64,000 nucleotides of DNA from Microcoleus sp. FACHB-1515 (GTDB lineage: Bacteria; Cyanobacteriota; Cyanobacteriia; Elainellales; Elainellaceae): the NCBI RefSeq assembly GCF_014696105.1, contig NZ_JACJPO010000064.1:25686-89685 (forward strand), written 5' to 3'. Position numbers and translations under genes: made by a program. Below the pieces are notes generated by a model. The model saw nothing but the letters and a program-made list of their open reading frames with translations, made no database searches and was not told the DNA's origin. Shown here piece after piece: positions 1 to 9,530 of the stretch (position 1 is its first letter; every line of letters begins with the position of its first letter).

Positions 1-1194
1 GGTCCGGTCTTTGTTGATGATTTGCACATCGCAGCCGATGCGGGCATTTTTATCGACGATCGCCCGCCGAATTGTGGTGTTTGCGCCGATGCCGATCGGA
101 ATTTCTGGGCTGCTGCAATCGGTGGCGCGTTCGGCAAACGGGCTGTAATAGTCTGCGCCCATAATCAGCGCATCTTGAATCATGCATCCGGCTTCGATGC
201 GGGTGCGGATGCCCAAAACCGAATGGTGCACCTGACAGTTTTTGAGGATGCAGCCTTCACTGATCATCGATTCGGTGACGTGCGAATCCAGCAGCTTCGT
301 CGGCGGCAGATAGCGCGATCGCGTGTAGATCGGCGCTTTTTCGTCGTAGAAGCTAAATTCGGGTCGCGGCTGATGCGTCAGGGCAAGGTTGGCATCGTAG
401 AAGGCTTCGATTGTTCCAATATCTTCCCAATAGCCCCCAAACAGGTAGGCTTGGACGTTGAGGTCTTGGGCGCTAGCGGGAATAATTTCTTTGCCGAAGT
501 CGGTTTTGTCGGGTGCGGCTTGCAGCAGATCTTTGAGGACTTGCTTTTTGAAAACGTAGATGCCCATTGAGGCAATGTAGGGCATCTGCTGAGCTTGGTC
601 TGCCGAGAGTCCTAAGACGGTTGTATCGACCGCCATTTCCCGAAGCGCATCACCCTTTGGCTTTTCGCTAAAGTCAACGACGCGCCCGGAACCGTCAATT
701 TTCATTAGGCCAAAGTCCGAGGCGCGTTTTTCGTCCATCGGCACGACCGAGATTGTAATGTCGGCATTCGTTTCGCGGTGGCGATCGACAAACTGCTTGT
801 AGTCCATGCGATACAGGTGATCGCCAGAGAGAATTAGATATTCATCCACGTCCCACTCTTCAAACAGCCACAAGTACTGACGGACGGCATCCGCTGTTCC
901 CTGAAACCAGTTGGGATTTTCGGGCGTTTGCTGCGCGGCCAGCACTTCCACAAAGCCTTCGCTAAATCCAGCAAAGCTGTAGGTGCGCGAGATGTGGCGA
1001 TTGAGTGAGGCGGAGTTGAACTGCGTCAGGACGTAGATTTTGTAAATCTCAGAGTTGATGCAGTTGCTAACAGGAATATCGATCAGGCGATATTTGCCTG
1101 CCAGCGGGACAGCAGGTTTTGCCCTCAGCTTCGTGAGCGGATACAGTCTTGTGCCTGCACCGCCGCCCAAAATGATCGATAGTACCCTTTTCAC
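1..1194 (-). CDS. glgC: glucose-1-phosphate adenylyltransferase, 3' end cut by window
   Basis: Makes ADP-glucose from glucose-1-phosphate and ATP, the committed step of glycogen synthesis in the cytosol. The 398 visible codons start at a GTG and run off the window at base 1 with no stop. Cyanobacterial GlgC is about 430 residues, so roughly 30 C-terminal residues are missing. Residues 9-17 read LGGGAGTRL, the nucleotide-binding signature, followed by [18 protein letters not shown] and, later, [10 protein letters not shown]. The C-terminal part has the hexapeptide-repeat character of the family's beta-helix. GTG is chosen because the signature then sits near the N-terminus as in relatives and no ATG is near. 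Identity is very secure. Confidence 0.95.
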   Translation of the reverse strand, partial: MKRVLSIILGGGAGTRLYPLTKLRAKPAVPLAGKYRLIDIPVSNCINSEIYKIYVLTQFNSASLNRHISRTYSFAGFSEGFVEVLAAQQTPENPNWFQGTADAVRQYLWLFEEWDVDEYLILSGDHLYRMDYKQFVDRHRETNADITISVVPMDEKRASDFGLMKIDGSGRVVDFSEKPKGDALREMAVDTTVLGLSADQAQQMPYIASMGIYVFKKQVLKDLLQAAPDKTDFGKEIIPASAQDLNVQAYLFGGYWEDIGTIEAFYDANLALTHQPRPEFSFYDEKAPIYTRSRYLPPTKLLDSHVTESMISEGCILKNCQVHHSVLGIRTRIEAGCMIQDALIMGADYYSPFAERATDCSSPEIPIGIGANTTIRRAIVDKNARIGCDVQIINKDRT

Positions 1195-1352
1195 TACAAC
1201 CTGCCTGCCTATTGCTTCTCATCACCAGTGTCGAACGCCGTGCTCCCGTTTGCAAGCGACCAAAGACAGAAAAAGCAATTTGACTGTCTGATTTGGCGAT
1301 CGCTCACCCGCACCCGACTTCATTATCCAGGCAAGAGGTTAACAGCAGACGA

Positions 1353-3365
1353 TCAAAGCGCAAAGATTCCGGTCAAAGCAGGCAGCAAGGTTTTCATTGC
1401 TTCCGCAAGCTGACTGGCATTGGTGAGGCTGCTCGCCAAGCCTTTGAGGGCATTCACGGCCATTGTGCAAAATTTCGTGGCGCGCTTTTCCGGTGGTTTG
1501 CTGCCTTCCTCGGCCAAGGTGGAAACGGCTTCGAGGGCTTGCTGTTTCTGGTCAGGCGTGAGGACGCGATCGCTCTCGATCGCCGTTTGCAGCTTTGCCA
1601 AGATCTGCACGAGTTCTTGTGCCTCTGTCGTTTTGATATCGTGCAACTGCTGAATCGTATTGCTCACCTGTCCGCTCAAATCACCCAAAGTCACGCTTGA
1701 ACCCGTCATGCCGCCGCCGATGCTGACGCGCCCGCCGCTCGACATATCGACGTTGCCGCCTGCGCTGACGTTCTGATTGCTGTTTTCCATAATGTCGCCT
1801 GCTTGATCCATGAGGTAAATGCGATTGCCTTCTCCTTGAATCAAAACTTGGCCTTTGGTTTCCGCAATTCCCGTCACCAATCCTTGAATAAATTTCTGCT
1901 GCTGGTCGCGAAACTGCGTGAGTCGATTGATCTCTTCGTCTTTCGCTCTCAAAACAAGTTCATATCCCGATTCGATCGCCAGCATTGCTTCTTGATAGTG
2001 TCCGGTCATCTGCTGATGAATTGCTGTTTTATTCGTCTCCAAGGACACGCCAACTTTGGCAACTACCACGCCATCGCCTTTGTTTTCAATGCTGCGAACT
2101 GCAAGATCAAGCCCTTCGTGATCGATCGCGGTTTGCGTGAGTGAAAAAGCAAAGGCTCGCCAGTTGAGACCATTTTGGAAAATGAGATCGATCGTGTCTC
2201 GAATATCCGTCACCCACTTCTCAAATTCTCCTGGCAAAAATTCACCGCTGTCCGGTTTTGGCTCTAGAAAATGTCCACTGGGACTACGCTTTAGATAGAC
2301 TCTTTTACACTCAACTTTAGTAAATCGAGTGTTGTGATTGATATTCCAATCTTGAATGCAGGCGTCGGTAAGATTTGCGCCAGATAGATCGGCATCAAGC
2401 AGTTGCGCTCTCACTAAAATGGCTTCTCTTAGATCGGCTCCTCGTAGATCTGCACCACGTAGATTTGCATCTGTGAAATCTTCTGCATAACCACTATCTT
2501 TAGTTGTTAAAAGCTTTCTAATTTTGGGATCTTCGAGAATTGTTCCCTCAGTACGAGCAAGCTCTAATCCTACTACACCTGAAAAGCTCGATCGTGTAAG
2601 ATTTGTTTTTCTCAAGTCTGTGTAGCTTAAGTCTGAATTGTCAAAACGAATGCCGCTTAAATCTAGTCCATAAAATGAAGTTGCTCCTATTGATGACCAA
2701 AAGAATGCTTTACTGGTAATCCATTTAAATTTGGGTGCGTAATTGATTGCTTTCTTGCAGATTACAATAGAAGCAAGAACGATTGTTAATGCAATAACTG
2801 TAGCTGTTGCTTTTGAGAAAATACTTGGCAAGTCTGAATACATAAACATTACTACTATTGAACAAGTGGCAGTTGCAATAGCGGCAGACTGACCAAGCTG
2901 ATTGCTGATCAGTGAAACAAAAGTAATAACCGTAGCAATAACAACGCAACCACTCCAGGTAAAAATAATACTTAGTAGAAATTCGATGATATCTACCCAA
3001 ACACTTATTAACCCTGGTAGCAAAGCAGTAAAAGAGCTGCATACTACTGTCAGAATTATCAAAAACACAATGAACTTGAACTCTAGCCCATAAAGAACAG
3101 TCAATATGAGTGTTACTACAAACGCAGAAATCTCGAAAAACGAGATAAAAACGTCAAACTCATTGTTGAATGTTGGTTTGATGATAAGTCCAATAAGACC
3201 TTCAGCCGCAGTAAAGGGCAAAAGGCTACTTATACATATGCCAAAAATTCCAAAGAGGAAAAGTAGAAATTTTTGATGAAATTTATGACCCGCCTGTACA
3301 TTCTCAAAATTTTGTTTTACTTCTCTAAATCGCTTACCTCTGATACTTCTTTTAGTAGCTGTCAT
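1353..3365 (-). CDS. six-TM pentapeptide-repeat protein with glycine-rich and helical C-terminus
   Basis: A 670-residue protein of unknown function. About six hydrophobic helices lie between residues 33 and 206. Pentapeptide repeats of A(D/N)LxG type follow at about 230-345 (LRGADLRGADLREA is typical) and should form a right-handed beta-helix. A charged linker comes next, then a Gly/Ser/Asn-rich stretch near 540-575 and a helical domain to the end. The ATG at 3365 is preferred; a TTG 12 bases upstream is the alternative. The gene lies 34 bases after a small hypothetical gene, probably in the same operon. The glycine-rich plus helical tail resembles two proteins near 56 kb. The architecture is clear; the function is not. 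Confidence 0.85.
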   Translation of the reverse strand: MTATKRSIRGKRFREVKQNFENVQAGHKFHQKFLLFLFGIFGICISSLLPFTAAEGLIGLIIKPTFNNEFDVFISFFEISAFVVTLILTVLYGLEFKFIVFLIILTVVCSSFTALLPGLISVWVDIIEFLLSIIFTWSGCVVIATVITFVSLISNQLGQSAAIATATCSIVVMFMYSDLPSIFSKATATVIALTIVLASIVICKKAINYAPKFKWITSKAFFWSSIGATSFYGLDLSGIRFDNSDLSYTDLRKTNLTRSSFSGVVGLELARTEGTILEDPKIRKLLTTKDSGYAEDFTDANLRGADLRGADLREAILVRAQLLDADLSGANLTDACIQDWNINHNTRFTKVECKRVYLKRSPSGHFLEPKPDSGEFLPGEFEKWVTDIRDTIDLIFQNGLNWRAFAFSLTQTAIDHEGLDLAVRSIENKGDGVVVAKVGVSLETNKTAIHQQMTGHYQEAMLAIESGYELVLRAKDEEINRLTQFRDQQQKFIQGLVTGIAETKGQVLIQGEGNRIYLMDQAGDIMENSNQNVSAGGNVDMSSGGRVSIGGGMTGSSVTLGDLSGQVSNTIQQLHDIKTTEAQELVQILAKLQTAIESDRVLTPDQKQQALEAVSTLAEEGSKPPEKRATKFCTMAVNALKGLASSLTNASQLAEAMKTLLPALTGIFAL

Positions 3366-3399
3366 CTTTGCGGTCAATGCATCGCTTAAATCAAATTCT

Positions 3400-3885
3400 T
3401 TATGAACATTCTTCAGTACAATCTTGAGGAGGGCGAATCAGAACACAAGCAGAACATCTAACGAAGTCCTCCGTAGCAAGCAAGCGGTCACGAAGTGCAG
3501 TAGTACCTTCAATTTCAATATTGAAGTCTCTACCTTCAGCGGCAGGCGCTTCGGCTTCTGGCCTTTCACGCCTTTCTGGAGCTACATCAACCTCTGTTTC
3601 AAGAACCGGATGAGATACCCCCCGTTGACGTAGTAGTTCTACGATTTTGTCTGCTAACGCGATTTTCAATTCTTCAGAGACAAGTAGGCTTGTAGCAGGC
3701 ACTTCTAGGGCTTTTGCAAGACTCACCACATCAGCTAGTAAATCAGGCGTAATCTCCTCAAAAGGTACAAATGTTTTTAGCTTTTGAACAACATCAATTG
3801 AAACACCTGATACCTTGTGAAGTAGCAGTTCTGTCCTTTCCTCAGATAGCTCTTGTAGGCGAAAGCTAAGATTTCCTGTAGCCAT
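3400..3885 (-). CDS. conserved-looking hypothetical protein, 161 aa
   Basis: I do not recognise this protein. It starts at an ATG with a GGA-type ribosome site about 9 bases upstream. The first 100 residues look helical, with leucine-rich blocks. A Pro/Glu/Ala-rich linker follows, then a tail with three cysteines (RCSACV and DCTEECS) that might bind metal or form disulfides. There is no signal peptide or membrane segment. It sits directly upstream of the pentapeptide-repeat membrane protein and ends 34 bases before it, so the two are probably co-transcribed. Confidence 0.7.
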   Translation of the reverse strand: MATGNLSFRLQELSEERTELLLHKVSGVSIDVVQKLKTFVPFEEITPDLLADVVSLAKALEVPATSLLVSEELKIALADKIVELLRQRGVSHPVLETEVDVAPERRERPEAEAPAAEGRDFNIEIEGTTALRDRLLATEDFVRCSACVLIRPPQDCTEECS

Positions 3886-4062
3886 TCTGTTTTTCCTGCT
3901 GGTTTACAAGTCGATACTACCTCTCCTTCCCAACCCACCCCGGAAATTACCGAAAAATTTAATTGAAGGATAATCTTTCGTAACAGATAGACAGAAGGAC
4001 GCAAAAAACTCCAGCAAAGCTGAGGCTCGGCTGGAGTCGATCGAAGCTAATTTGATTGTCCG

Positions 4063-4797
4063 CTAATTCATCACCAGCCACTTTTGGCCGTTGAGTCGCT
4101 GCAAGGTGTAGAGCAGCATCAGATCGAGCGAAACTTTGCGCTCGTCGATCATGAACGACTCCAGCAGGCTTGGTCTGGCTCCGTATTCGGCACAGCAAAA
4201 GACTTTTTGGGCGTTGATGTCTTCTTTGAGGAAGCCGATGATAAACTGCCGCTGGCCGTTGTTCCAAAAGCCGATCACCTGCCAAATGTCGGTATCGTCA
4301 ACACCACGCACAGGCAATTTTTTCTTCACCAGTTCCAGCTTCAGGTCTGTGATGCCCTGATTCGACAGGGTTTTGGTCAGGCTGGGCAAAAAGTCTTGAT
4401 TGATAAATTCCGCAAACGGCTTGTCTTCCACTGCGGGCGGACGTTCTTTTTTCGCTTTGGCGGCGGCTTTTGGCGCTTTGGCAGGTTTGTCCTCAGTTGA
4501 AGCGGTTTCGATGCCTGCTGGATCGCCTTCGACTTCGGATTTGCCTGCTTTGGCAGCGCGAGACGGAGCGCGACCTGCGGGACCTGTCGCTTCTTGGTCA
4601 GGTTTGTTGGCTGAGGGCAGCGAGCTAGCCGTTGCTTCGGAAATGCTGTTGATGTTTTCCTGGATGACCGTTTCGGTGTCGTCTTCTTTGCGCTTGCGGT
4701 TTTCTTGAGCCGGATCGGGAGGCACGGTTCCCTCAGTGCTGGGGGTGGGAGCAGCCGACTCAGAGCTATTGGGAGACTGATTCTCTTCTTCTGGCAT
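4063..4797 (-). CDS. DUF2996 family protein
   Basis: A 244-residue cyanobacterial protein of unknown function. Residues 1-115 are low-complexity, rich in Pro, Glu, Ala and Lys, and probably disordered. The folded part, from about residue 116, carries the pattern I associate with DUF2996: PPAVEDKPFAEFINQDFLPSL, then WQVIGFWNNGQRQF, then a C-terminal LQRLNGQKWLV. No signal peptide or membrane helix is visible, so it is probably soluble. The ATG at 4797 is the first in frame. Family assignment is from remembered sequence pattern. Confidence 0.82.
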   Translation of the reverse strand: MPEEENQSPNSSESAAPTPSTEGTVPPDPAQENRKRKEDDTETVIQENINSISEATASSLPSANKPDQEATGPAGRAPSRAAKAGKSEVEGDPAGIETASTEDKPAKAPKAAAKAKKERPPAVEDKPFAEFINQDFLPSLTKTLSNQGITDLKLELVKKKLPVRGVDDTDIWQVIGFWNNGQRQFIIGFLKEDINAQKVFCCAEYGARPSLLESFMIDERKVSLDLMLLYTLQRLNGQKWLVMN

Positions 4798-4907
4798 GGC
4801 GAAACGATAAGCGCAACATTCCTAATAGTAAAGGGTTGACTCGCCGCAGAACACGATCGATCGGCAAATCAACCCTTGAATCTTTCAATGAGAGCAATCA
4901 GGTCAGC

Positions 4908-5183
4908 TTAGCCGCCTGCCACAGCCGGAACGATACTGACTTCATCGCCTTCTTTCAAAGCGGTATTTGCGCCATCGAGAAAGCGGATGTCTTCGCTGTT
5001 GACGTAGAAGTTGACGAAGCGGCGCAGTTGTCCTTGGTCGTCACACAGTCGGGCTTTGATGCCGGGACAGTTCTGCTCAAGCGAATCGAGCAGTTCGTTG
5101 ATCGTGCCGCCATCACATTCGACGGTGGCTTTATCCTGCGTGAATTTTTGCAGCGGTGTAGGGATGAGAACTTTGACAGTCAT
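4908..5183 (-). CDS. ThiS/MoaD-family ubiquitin-like sulfur carrier
   Basis: A 91-residue beta-grasp protein ending in Gly-Gly, the C-terminus that is adenylated and thiocarboxylated in ThiS, MoaD and CysO-type carriers. Other family features are the N-terminal strand [10 protein letters not shown], a [13 protein letters not shown] core and [13 protein letters not shown] at the end. The ATG at 5183 is chosen because a further upstream start would overlap thrC and add residues outside the fold. It lies 41 bases after the thrC stop on the same strand, so the two are probably co-transcribed. The pairing suggests a CysO-like role in sulfur transfer to an amino-acid precursor. That role is inferred from context. 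Confidence 0.85.
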   Translation of the reverse strand: MTVKVLIPTPLQKFTQDKATVECDGGTINELLDSLEQNCPGIKARLCDDQGQLRRFVNFYVNSEDIRFLDGANTALKEGDEVSIVPAVAGG

Positions 5184-5224
5184 GAGAGTTGGCAATTGAG
5201 AGAGTCGGGTCGTTGTTTGCGAAT

Positions 5225-6514
5225 CTAAACCAAAACTTGCTGCCATTCAAGGCGATCGAGCGTTTGCGCCCGTTCCCAAGCGCGTTCAAAGCTGTCGAGT
5301 TTGGGTTCAATGGTGAGCGGTTCACCGATGTAGCCTTGGACGGCTTCTTGGGTTTTCAGGCCGTTTCCGGTGATGTAGGCGACTGTGGTTTCGTCGGGAT
5401 CGATCTTTCCGGCTTCGACCAGCTTTTTGAGAACGGCGATCGTCGTGCCTCCGGCGGTTTCCGTAAAGATGCCTTCAGTTTCGGCCAGAAGCTTGATGCC
5501 GTCGATGATTTCGGCATCACTGACCGAGGCGATGTTGCCGTTTGTTTTGCGGGCGATTTCGAGCGCGTAGACGCCATCAGCCGGATTGCCGATCGCGATC
5601 GATTTGGCGATCGTGTTGGGCTTGACCGGATTGATGAAGTCGCGACCTTCGGCAAAGGCTTGGGCGATCGGGGAGCAGCCGTCAGCCTGTGCGCCGCTGA
5701 AGCGGACGGCTTTTTCGTCCACCAGACCCACTTTGATGAATTCCTGGAAGCCTTTATAGATTTTGCTGAACAGCGATCCGGATGCCAGAGGCGCAACGAT
5801 GTGATCGGGCAGTTGCCAGCCAAGCTGTTCGGCCACTTCGTAGCCTAAGGTTTTCGAGCCTTCCGAGTAGTACGGACGCAGGTTAATGTTGACGAAGCCC
5901 CAGCCGTGCGTGTTGGCGACTTCGCAGCACAAGCGGTTCACCTGATCGTAGTTGCCCTGCACGGCCATCACGGTTGGGCTGTAGATTAAGGTTCCCAACA
6001 CTTTTCCGGCTTCCAGATCGGCGGGAATGAACACGCAGCAGTCGAGTCCGGCATGAGCGGCGATCGCTGCCGTCGAGTTTGCCAAATTGCCCGTGCTGGC
6101 GCAAGAAACAGTCGAGAAACCCAGTTCGCGAGCGCGGCTGAGCGCAACCGAGACGACGCGATCTTTGAAGCTCAAGGTCGGCATGTTGACCGCATCGTTT
6201 TTGATGAACAGGCGCTTCAGACCCAGGCGGCGAGCTAAGCGATTGGCCTGCAACAGCGGGGTCATTCCGGTGCCGACATCAATATAGTTGTCGGTTTGGA
6301 CGGGAAGGAACGGACGATAGCGCCAAATTGAGTTGGGGCCAGCTTCGATCGTCTGCCGTGTCACCGTCCGCTGAAGCTGGCTGTAGTCGTAGCTGACTTC
6401 GAGGGGGCCAAAACAGTATTCGCAGACGTGCGTGGCCTTGAGTTCGTATTCCGCTCCGCATTCTTTGCAGGTGAGCGCGGTTGCTGCGGTTGTGCTGTGG
6501 GTTGCCTGAGTCAT
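5225..6514 (-). CDS. thrC: threonine synthase
   Basis: PLP-dependent conversion of O-phosphohomoserine to threonine, last step of threonine synthesis in the cytosol. With the ATG at 6514 the protein has 429 residues. A CxxC pair (CKEC, about 16-19) and a second one (CEYC, 31-34) form an N-terminal zinc-ribbon-like motif seen in one class of threonine synthases. TLSFKDR places the PLP lysine at about residue 117; GNLANST and the GxGS-type phosphate loop follow. An upstream ATG at 6589 would add 25 residues before the zinc motif and is judged too long. It is followed by a sulfur-carrier gene on the same strand. Confidence 0.93.
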   Translation of the reverse strand: MTQATHSTTAATALTCKECGAEYELKATHVCEYCFGPLEVSYDYSQLQRTVTRQTIEAGPNSIWRYRPFLPVQTDNYIDVGTGMTPLLQANRLARRLGLKRLFIKNDAVNMPTLSFKDRVVSVALSRARELGFSTVSCASTGNLANSTAAIAAHAGLDCCVFIPADLEAGKVLGTLIYSPTVMAVQGNYDQVNRLCCEVANTHGWGFVNINLRPYYSEGSKTLGYEVAEQLGWQLPDHIVAPLASGSLFSKIYKGFQEFIKVGLVDEKAVRFSGAQADGCSPIAQAFAEGRDFINPVKPNTIAKSIAIGNPADGVYALEIARKTNGNIASVSDAEIIDGIKLLAETEGIFTETAGGTTIAVLKKLVEAGKIDPDETTVAYITGNGLKTQEAVQGYIGEPLTIEPKLDSFERAWERAQTLDRLEWQQVLV

Positions 6515-6690
6515 AGATTGAATCGACTGGGTAAAATTGCTTTTCTCATTGATGAAACTGACGGTAGCACGAGCTACAATCACCGTCAAATATACCCGAC
6601 TATTTTTATCGGGTTTAAGTTTTTGAAACGGGTCAGGGGGCGATCGGTCAGCGTGTTACTTCTGAAATATCAGTTGTGAGGAAACTCGTG

Positions 6691-7092
6691 ATGCTAATTT
6701 TGCAAAAGACCGCTTTGTTTGCGATCGCGTCTGGCCTGCTGTTCACCAATCTGATCAGCAACCGTGCAATTTCTCAGCCCGTTGAACCCAATCTGGGCAC
6801 TTTGTCGCTGACCTGTCGCGGCACCATTCAAAATTCAGTGGATTTCACGGCGTTCTATACTCGCGAGGGCGGCTTTAATCGTGTCGAATTTCGTCCCCGC
6901 ACTTCTACCAACGTTCTCACCTCAAACCTGAGATACAGCGGCAAAAATACGCGAGGACAAGGCATCTGGCGCGGCGCGGTGGCTGCTGCGGCGGATGTTG
7001 TTCTCGTGCATCTCTCCGATCGCCCCGTGCAATCTGGCGATCAAGTCTCGATCGGCTATGACGGTCGCTGGGGACGGGCAACCTGCCGATAA
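6691..7092 (+). CDS. small secreted hypothetical protein
   Basis: A 133-residue protein with an N-terminal hydrophobic segment (FAIASGLLFTNLI) followed by a likely signal-peptidase site, so it is probably exported to the periplasm. The mature part contains two cysteines (LTCRG and ATCR) that could pair, and looks rich in beta strands. The ATG at 6691 is preferred over a GTG at 6676 because GAGGAAA at 6678-6684 is correctly spaced for the ATG and would lie inside the longer reading frame. I do not recognise the family. Confidence 0.72.
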   Translation: MLILQKTALFAIASGLLFTNLISNRAISQPVEPNLGTLSLTCRGTIQNSVDFTAFYTREGGFNRVEFRPRTSTNVLTSNLRYSGKNTRGQGIWRGAVAAAADVVLVHLSDRPVQSGDQVSIGYDGRWGRATCR

Positions 7093-7138
7093 CGGAAGCA
7101 GCTATGCGCCTCAAAGTAGCGGCGCATGAAGGCATACA

Positions 7139-7336
7139 ATGAAAAGCGCACAGGTTGCCCTCAAAGCGATGCCTTCAGACCCCAGCAAAGCGATTCAAAT
7201 TAAAGTGACGGTTTCAAAGCCGATCGCCGATCGCATGAGAAAGATCGCGAAACAGCGGGGAATGCCAGTCAGTCAACTGATGCTACAGGCAACCATCAAC
7301 GCGCATCCGAGTTTGCTGGAAGACGAACAGGTGTAG
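7139..7336 (+). CDS. small ribbon-helix-helix-like protein, copy 1
   Basis: A 65-residue protein. Residues 19-24 (IQIKVTV) look like the DNA-contacting strand of a ribbon-helix-helix fold. A helix PIADRMRKIAKQ, the turn RGMPVS and a second helix QLMLQATINA follow. Such proteins dimerise on operator DNA and often act as antitoxins or autorepressors. No toxin gene is adjacent: the next gene is a second copy of this one and the neighbour beyond is on the other strand. Fold prediction is by eye. Confidence 0.75.
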   Translation: MKSAQVALKAMPSDPSKAIQIKVTVSKPIADRMRKIAKQRGMPVSQLMLQATINAHPSLLEDEQV

Positions 7337-7378
7337 TGCAAGCCATACAATGAAGGCGCACAGGTTGCCTTGCCAGTG

Positions 7379-7549
7379 ATGACGCTAGATCCAGAAAAAT
7401 CAATTCAAATCAAAGTCACGGTTCCGCGTCCGATCGCCGATCGTATGAAGAAGATCGCGAAACAGCGGGGAATGCCAGTCAGCCAACTGATGTTACAGGC
7501 AACGATTAATGCTTATCCCAGCTTGATCGAAGACGACGATCAAGAGTGA
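7379..7549 (+). CDS. small ribbon-helix-helix-like protein, copy 2 (56 aa)
   Basis: A short gene of 56 residues, nearly identical to copy 1 from the strand (IQIKVTV) onward and ending EDDDQE. The copy of the first gene's ATG at 7350 is frameshifted and reaches a stop within ten codons. The start used is therefore the ATG at 7379, preceded by CCAGTG rather than a clear ribosome site. The whole predicted DNA-binding fold is retained. The last 10 bases overlap the end of the converging gene on the minus strand. Confidence 0.7.
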   Translation: MTLDPEKSIQIKVTVPRPIADRMKKIAKQRGMPVSQLMLQATINAYPSLIEDDDQE

Positions 7550-7914
7550 TGCCGTCTGAGGAACGCTTGCAGATCTGACAGCAGATCTCGCAGACGGGCA
7601 ATCAGTTCATCGACATCGGTTAAATCTTCTCCGACTTGCAAATTTACCTCCGGCAAACCGATCGCCCAAGCCGTTTCAAGCGCACGAGTCAGCGTTTCTA
7701 GACTCGCTTTCGCATCCGGCAGGCTCTCAGCCAGCGGTCGCAGTTGATCAATTCGATTGACGATCACGATTTCGCTTGCCGCGATCGTGACGGCTTTTGC
7801 ATAGTCGGACAATCCGTTTGTTCCGAAAGTCGCTGCTGCCGTTGTCACAAAATCCAGTTCGATCGAATCTAGCTTAATTTGTAGCTCCATCAGCGTTTGC
7901 CCAGTGTTTTTCAA
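7540..7914 (-). CDS. hypothetical helical protein, 124 aa
   Basis: Not recognised. The protein is almost entirely helical by inspection, with an acidic C-terminal half (DLTDVDELIARLRDLLSDLQAFL) and no signal or membrane segment. It converges with and overlaps the second small ribbon-helix-helix gene by 10 bases. Upstream it diverges from the photolyase gene across about 110 bases, so the two may share a regulatory region. Reading-frame length and absence of a better frame support it as a real gene. Confidence 0.6.
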   Translation of the reverse strand: MKNTGQTLMELQIKLDSIELDFVTTAAATFGTNGLSDYAKAVTIAASEIVIVNRIDQLRPLAESLPDAKASLETLTRALETAWAIGLPEVNLQVGEDLTDVDELIARLRDLLSDLQAFLRRHHS

Positions 7915-8023
7915 AGCCTACTACAAATACTGCTAAAAGACCTACTAGTATTCCAAAAAGACCTACCTGAATCACACTCGATCGAATGTTCTATCCTGAA
8001 AGTTTTCAGTAGAGGATCGATCG

Positions 8024-9526
8024 ATGAGCGTTGGCGTTTGGGTTTTGGGCGATCAGCTTTGGACAGGACAGGCCGCGCTGCAAGCTTGCGATCGCCATAC
8101 GCCCGTCTTGATGATCGAATCGATCGCCCATGCCCAAGAGCGACCGTTTCACCTGCAAAAAATCGTCCTGGTGTGGTCAGCGATGCGCCACTTTGCCGAA
8201 GAACTGCGATCGCAAGGCTGGCAGGTGGATTACGCGATCGAAGAAAGCTTCGAGGCTCCGCTGATTCAGTGGATTCGCGCCCGACAAATCACCGAACTGC
8301 GAATTATGCAGCCTGTCGATCGCCCGTTTCAGCAAATGCTGCAAGCGTGGGAACTGCCCTGCAAGGTGTCGATCGTGCCCAGCAACCGCTACATCTGGCA
8401 GGACGACGAGTTTGTGAATTGGGCAAAATCGCGCAAACGATTGATTATGGAGGATTTCTACCGCGAAGGTCGCCGCCGCTTCAATATTCTGATGGTCGGG
8501 GATCAGCCGAAGGGCGGCAAGTGGAATTTCGATCGCGACAACCGCAAGCCGCCGAAAGGTAAGCTCACTCTACCGGAAGCGCTGTGGTTTGAGCCGGACA
8601 AAATCACGCAAGAGGTGATCGACTGGATTAAGAACGACGATCGATTTGCCAAAAGTCAGGAATACTGGTCGATCGAGCCGTTCCGCTGGGGCGTGACCCG
8701 CAAGCAAGCGCTACAGGTTTTGGAATTTTTCATCGAAACCAGACTTTCAGATTTTGGCCCCTATCAAGACGCGATGGTGACGGGCGAGCAAACCATGTGG
8801 CACGCGATGCTCTCGCCCTATCTCAACATCGGTTTGCTGCATCCCTTGGAAGTGGTGGAAGCCGCTGCGACTGCTTATGAAACGAATTCCCACTGGGACT
8901 TGAGCAGCGTCGAAGGATTTGTGCGGCAGGTGATGGGCTGGCGCGAATATATGCACGGCGTTTATGTGTATGCCGATGATGACTATCGCGATCGCAACTG
9001 GTTCGGGCACGATCGCCCCCTCCCCGGCTTTTTCTGGACAGGCGAAACCGAAATGAACTGCCTGCATCAGATCATTTCGCAAGTCCGCGAAACCGGATAC
9101 GCCCATCACATTCAGCGCTTGATGGTGCTGAACAACTTCGCTTTGATCTCAGGCATTTCGCCCCAAGAAATCGAATCTTGGTTTCACGCCGCCTTTGTTG
9201 ATGCGTATGACTGGGTGATGCAAACGAACGTAATCGGCATGGGGCAATATGCGGACGGTGGCCTGCTCGCCTCCAAGCCCTACGCCGCCAGCGCCAACTA
9301 CATCAACAACATGAGCAACTACTGCCGCAACTGCACCTACAGCCCCAAAGTGCGAACGGGCGATCGCGCCTGTCCGTTCAACTTTTTCTACTGGAACTTC
9401 CTCGATCGCCATCGCGTCCGGCTGAAAGACCAAGGCCGCATCAGCCTGATTCTGCGAAGCCTGGAGCGCTTTTCCGATGAGGAACTGGCGGCAGTTCGGC
9501 AGGAGGCGATCGATTGGCAGGAGTAG
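8024..9526 (+). CDS. Fe-S photolyase/cryptochrome of the FeS-BCP (PhrB/CryB-like) family
   Basis: A 500-residue flavoprotein of the photolyase superfamily, expected to repair UV (6-4) photoproducts or act as a light sensor. The N-terminal Rossmann half begins VGVWVLGDQLW; the helical FAD-binding half includes RQVMGWREYMHGVY. Four cysteines at 346, 434, 437 and 450 have exactly the spacing of the [4Fe-4S] ligands of Agrobacterium PhrB (350, 438, 441, 454; remembered). This excludes ordinary CPD photolyases and DASH cryptochromes. AGAGG lies 8 bases before the ATG. It is monocistronic, converging on a binding-protein gene. Confidence 0.92.
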   Translation: MSVGVWVLGDQLWTGQAALQACDRHTPVLMIESIAHAQERPFHLQKIVLVWSAMRHFAEELRSQGWQVDYAIEESFEAPLIQWIRARQITELRIMQPVDRPFQQMLQAWELPCKVSIVPSNRYIWQDDEFVNWAKSRKRLIMEDFYREGRRRFNILMVGDQPKGGKWNFDRDNRKPPKGKLTLPEALWFEPDKITQEVIDWIKNDDRFAKSQEYWSIEPFRWGVTRKQALQVLEFFIETRLSDFGPYQDAMVTGEQTMWHAMLSPYLNIGLLHPLEVVEAAATAYETNSHWDLSSVEGFVRQVMGWREYMHGVYVYADDDYRDRNWFGHDRPLPGFFWTGETEMNCLHQIISQVRETGYAHHIQRLMVLNNFALISGISPQEIESWFHAAFVDAYDWVMQTNVIGMGQYADGGLLASKPYAASANYINNMSNYCRNCTYSPKVRTGDRACPFNFFYWNFLDRHRVRLKDQGRISLILRSLERFSDEELAAVRQEAIDWQE

Positions 9527-9530
9527 GCGA

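Larger units (their letters stand above)
7133..7549. repeat. tandem duplication, 211-bp spacing, of a small gene
   Basis: Two head-to-tail copies start at CATACAATG at 7133 and 7344. Long stretches are near identical, for example the segment encoding AKQRGMPVSQLMLQATIN. Near the start the second copy has lost one base relative to the first (ATGAAGGCGC against ATGAAAAGCGC). This throws its original start codon out of frame, so translation of copy 2 must begin at an internal ATG. Confidence 0.85.
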
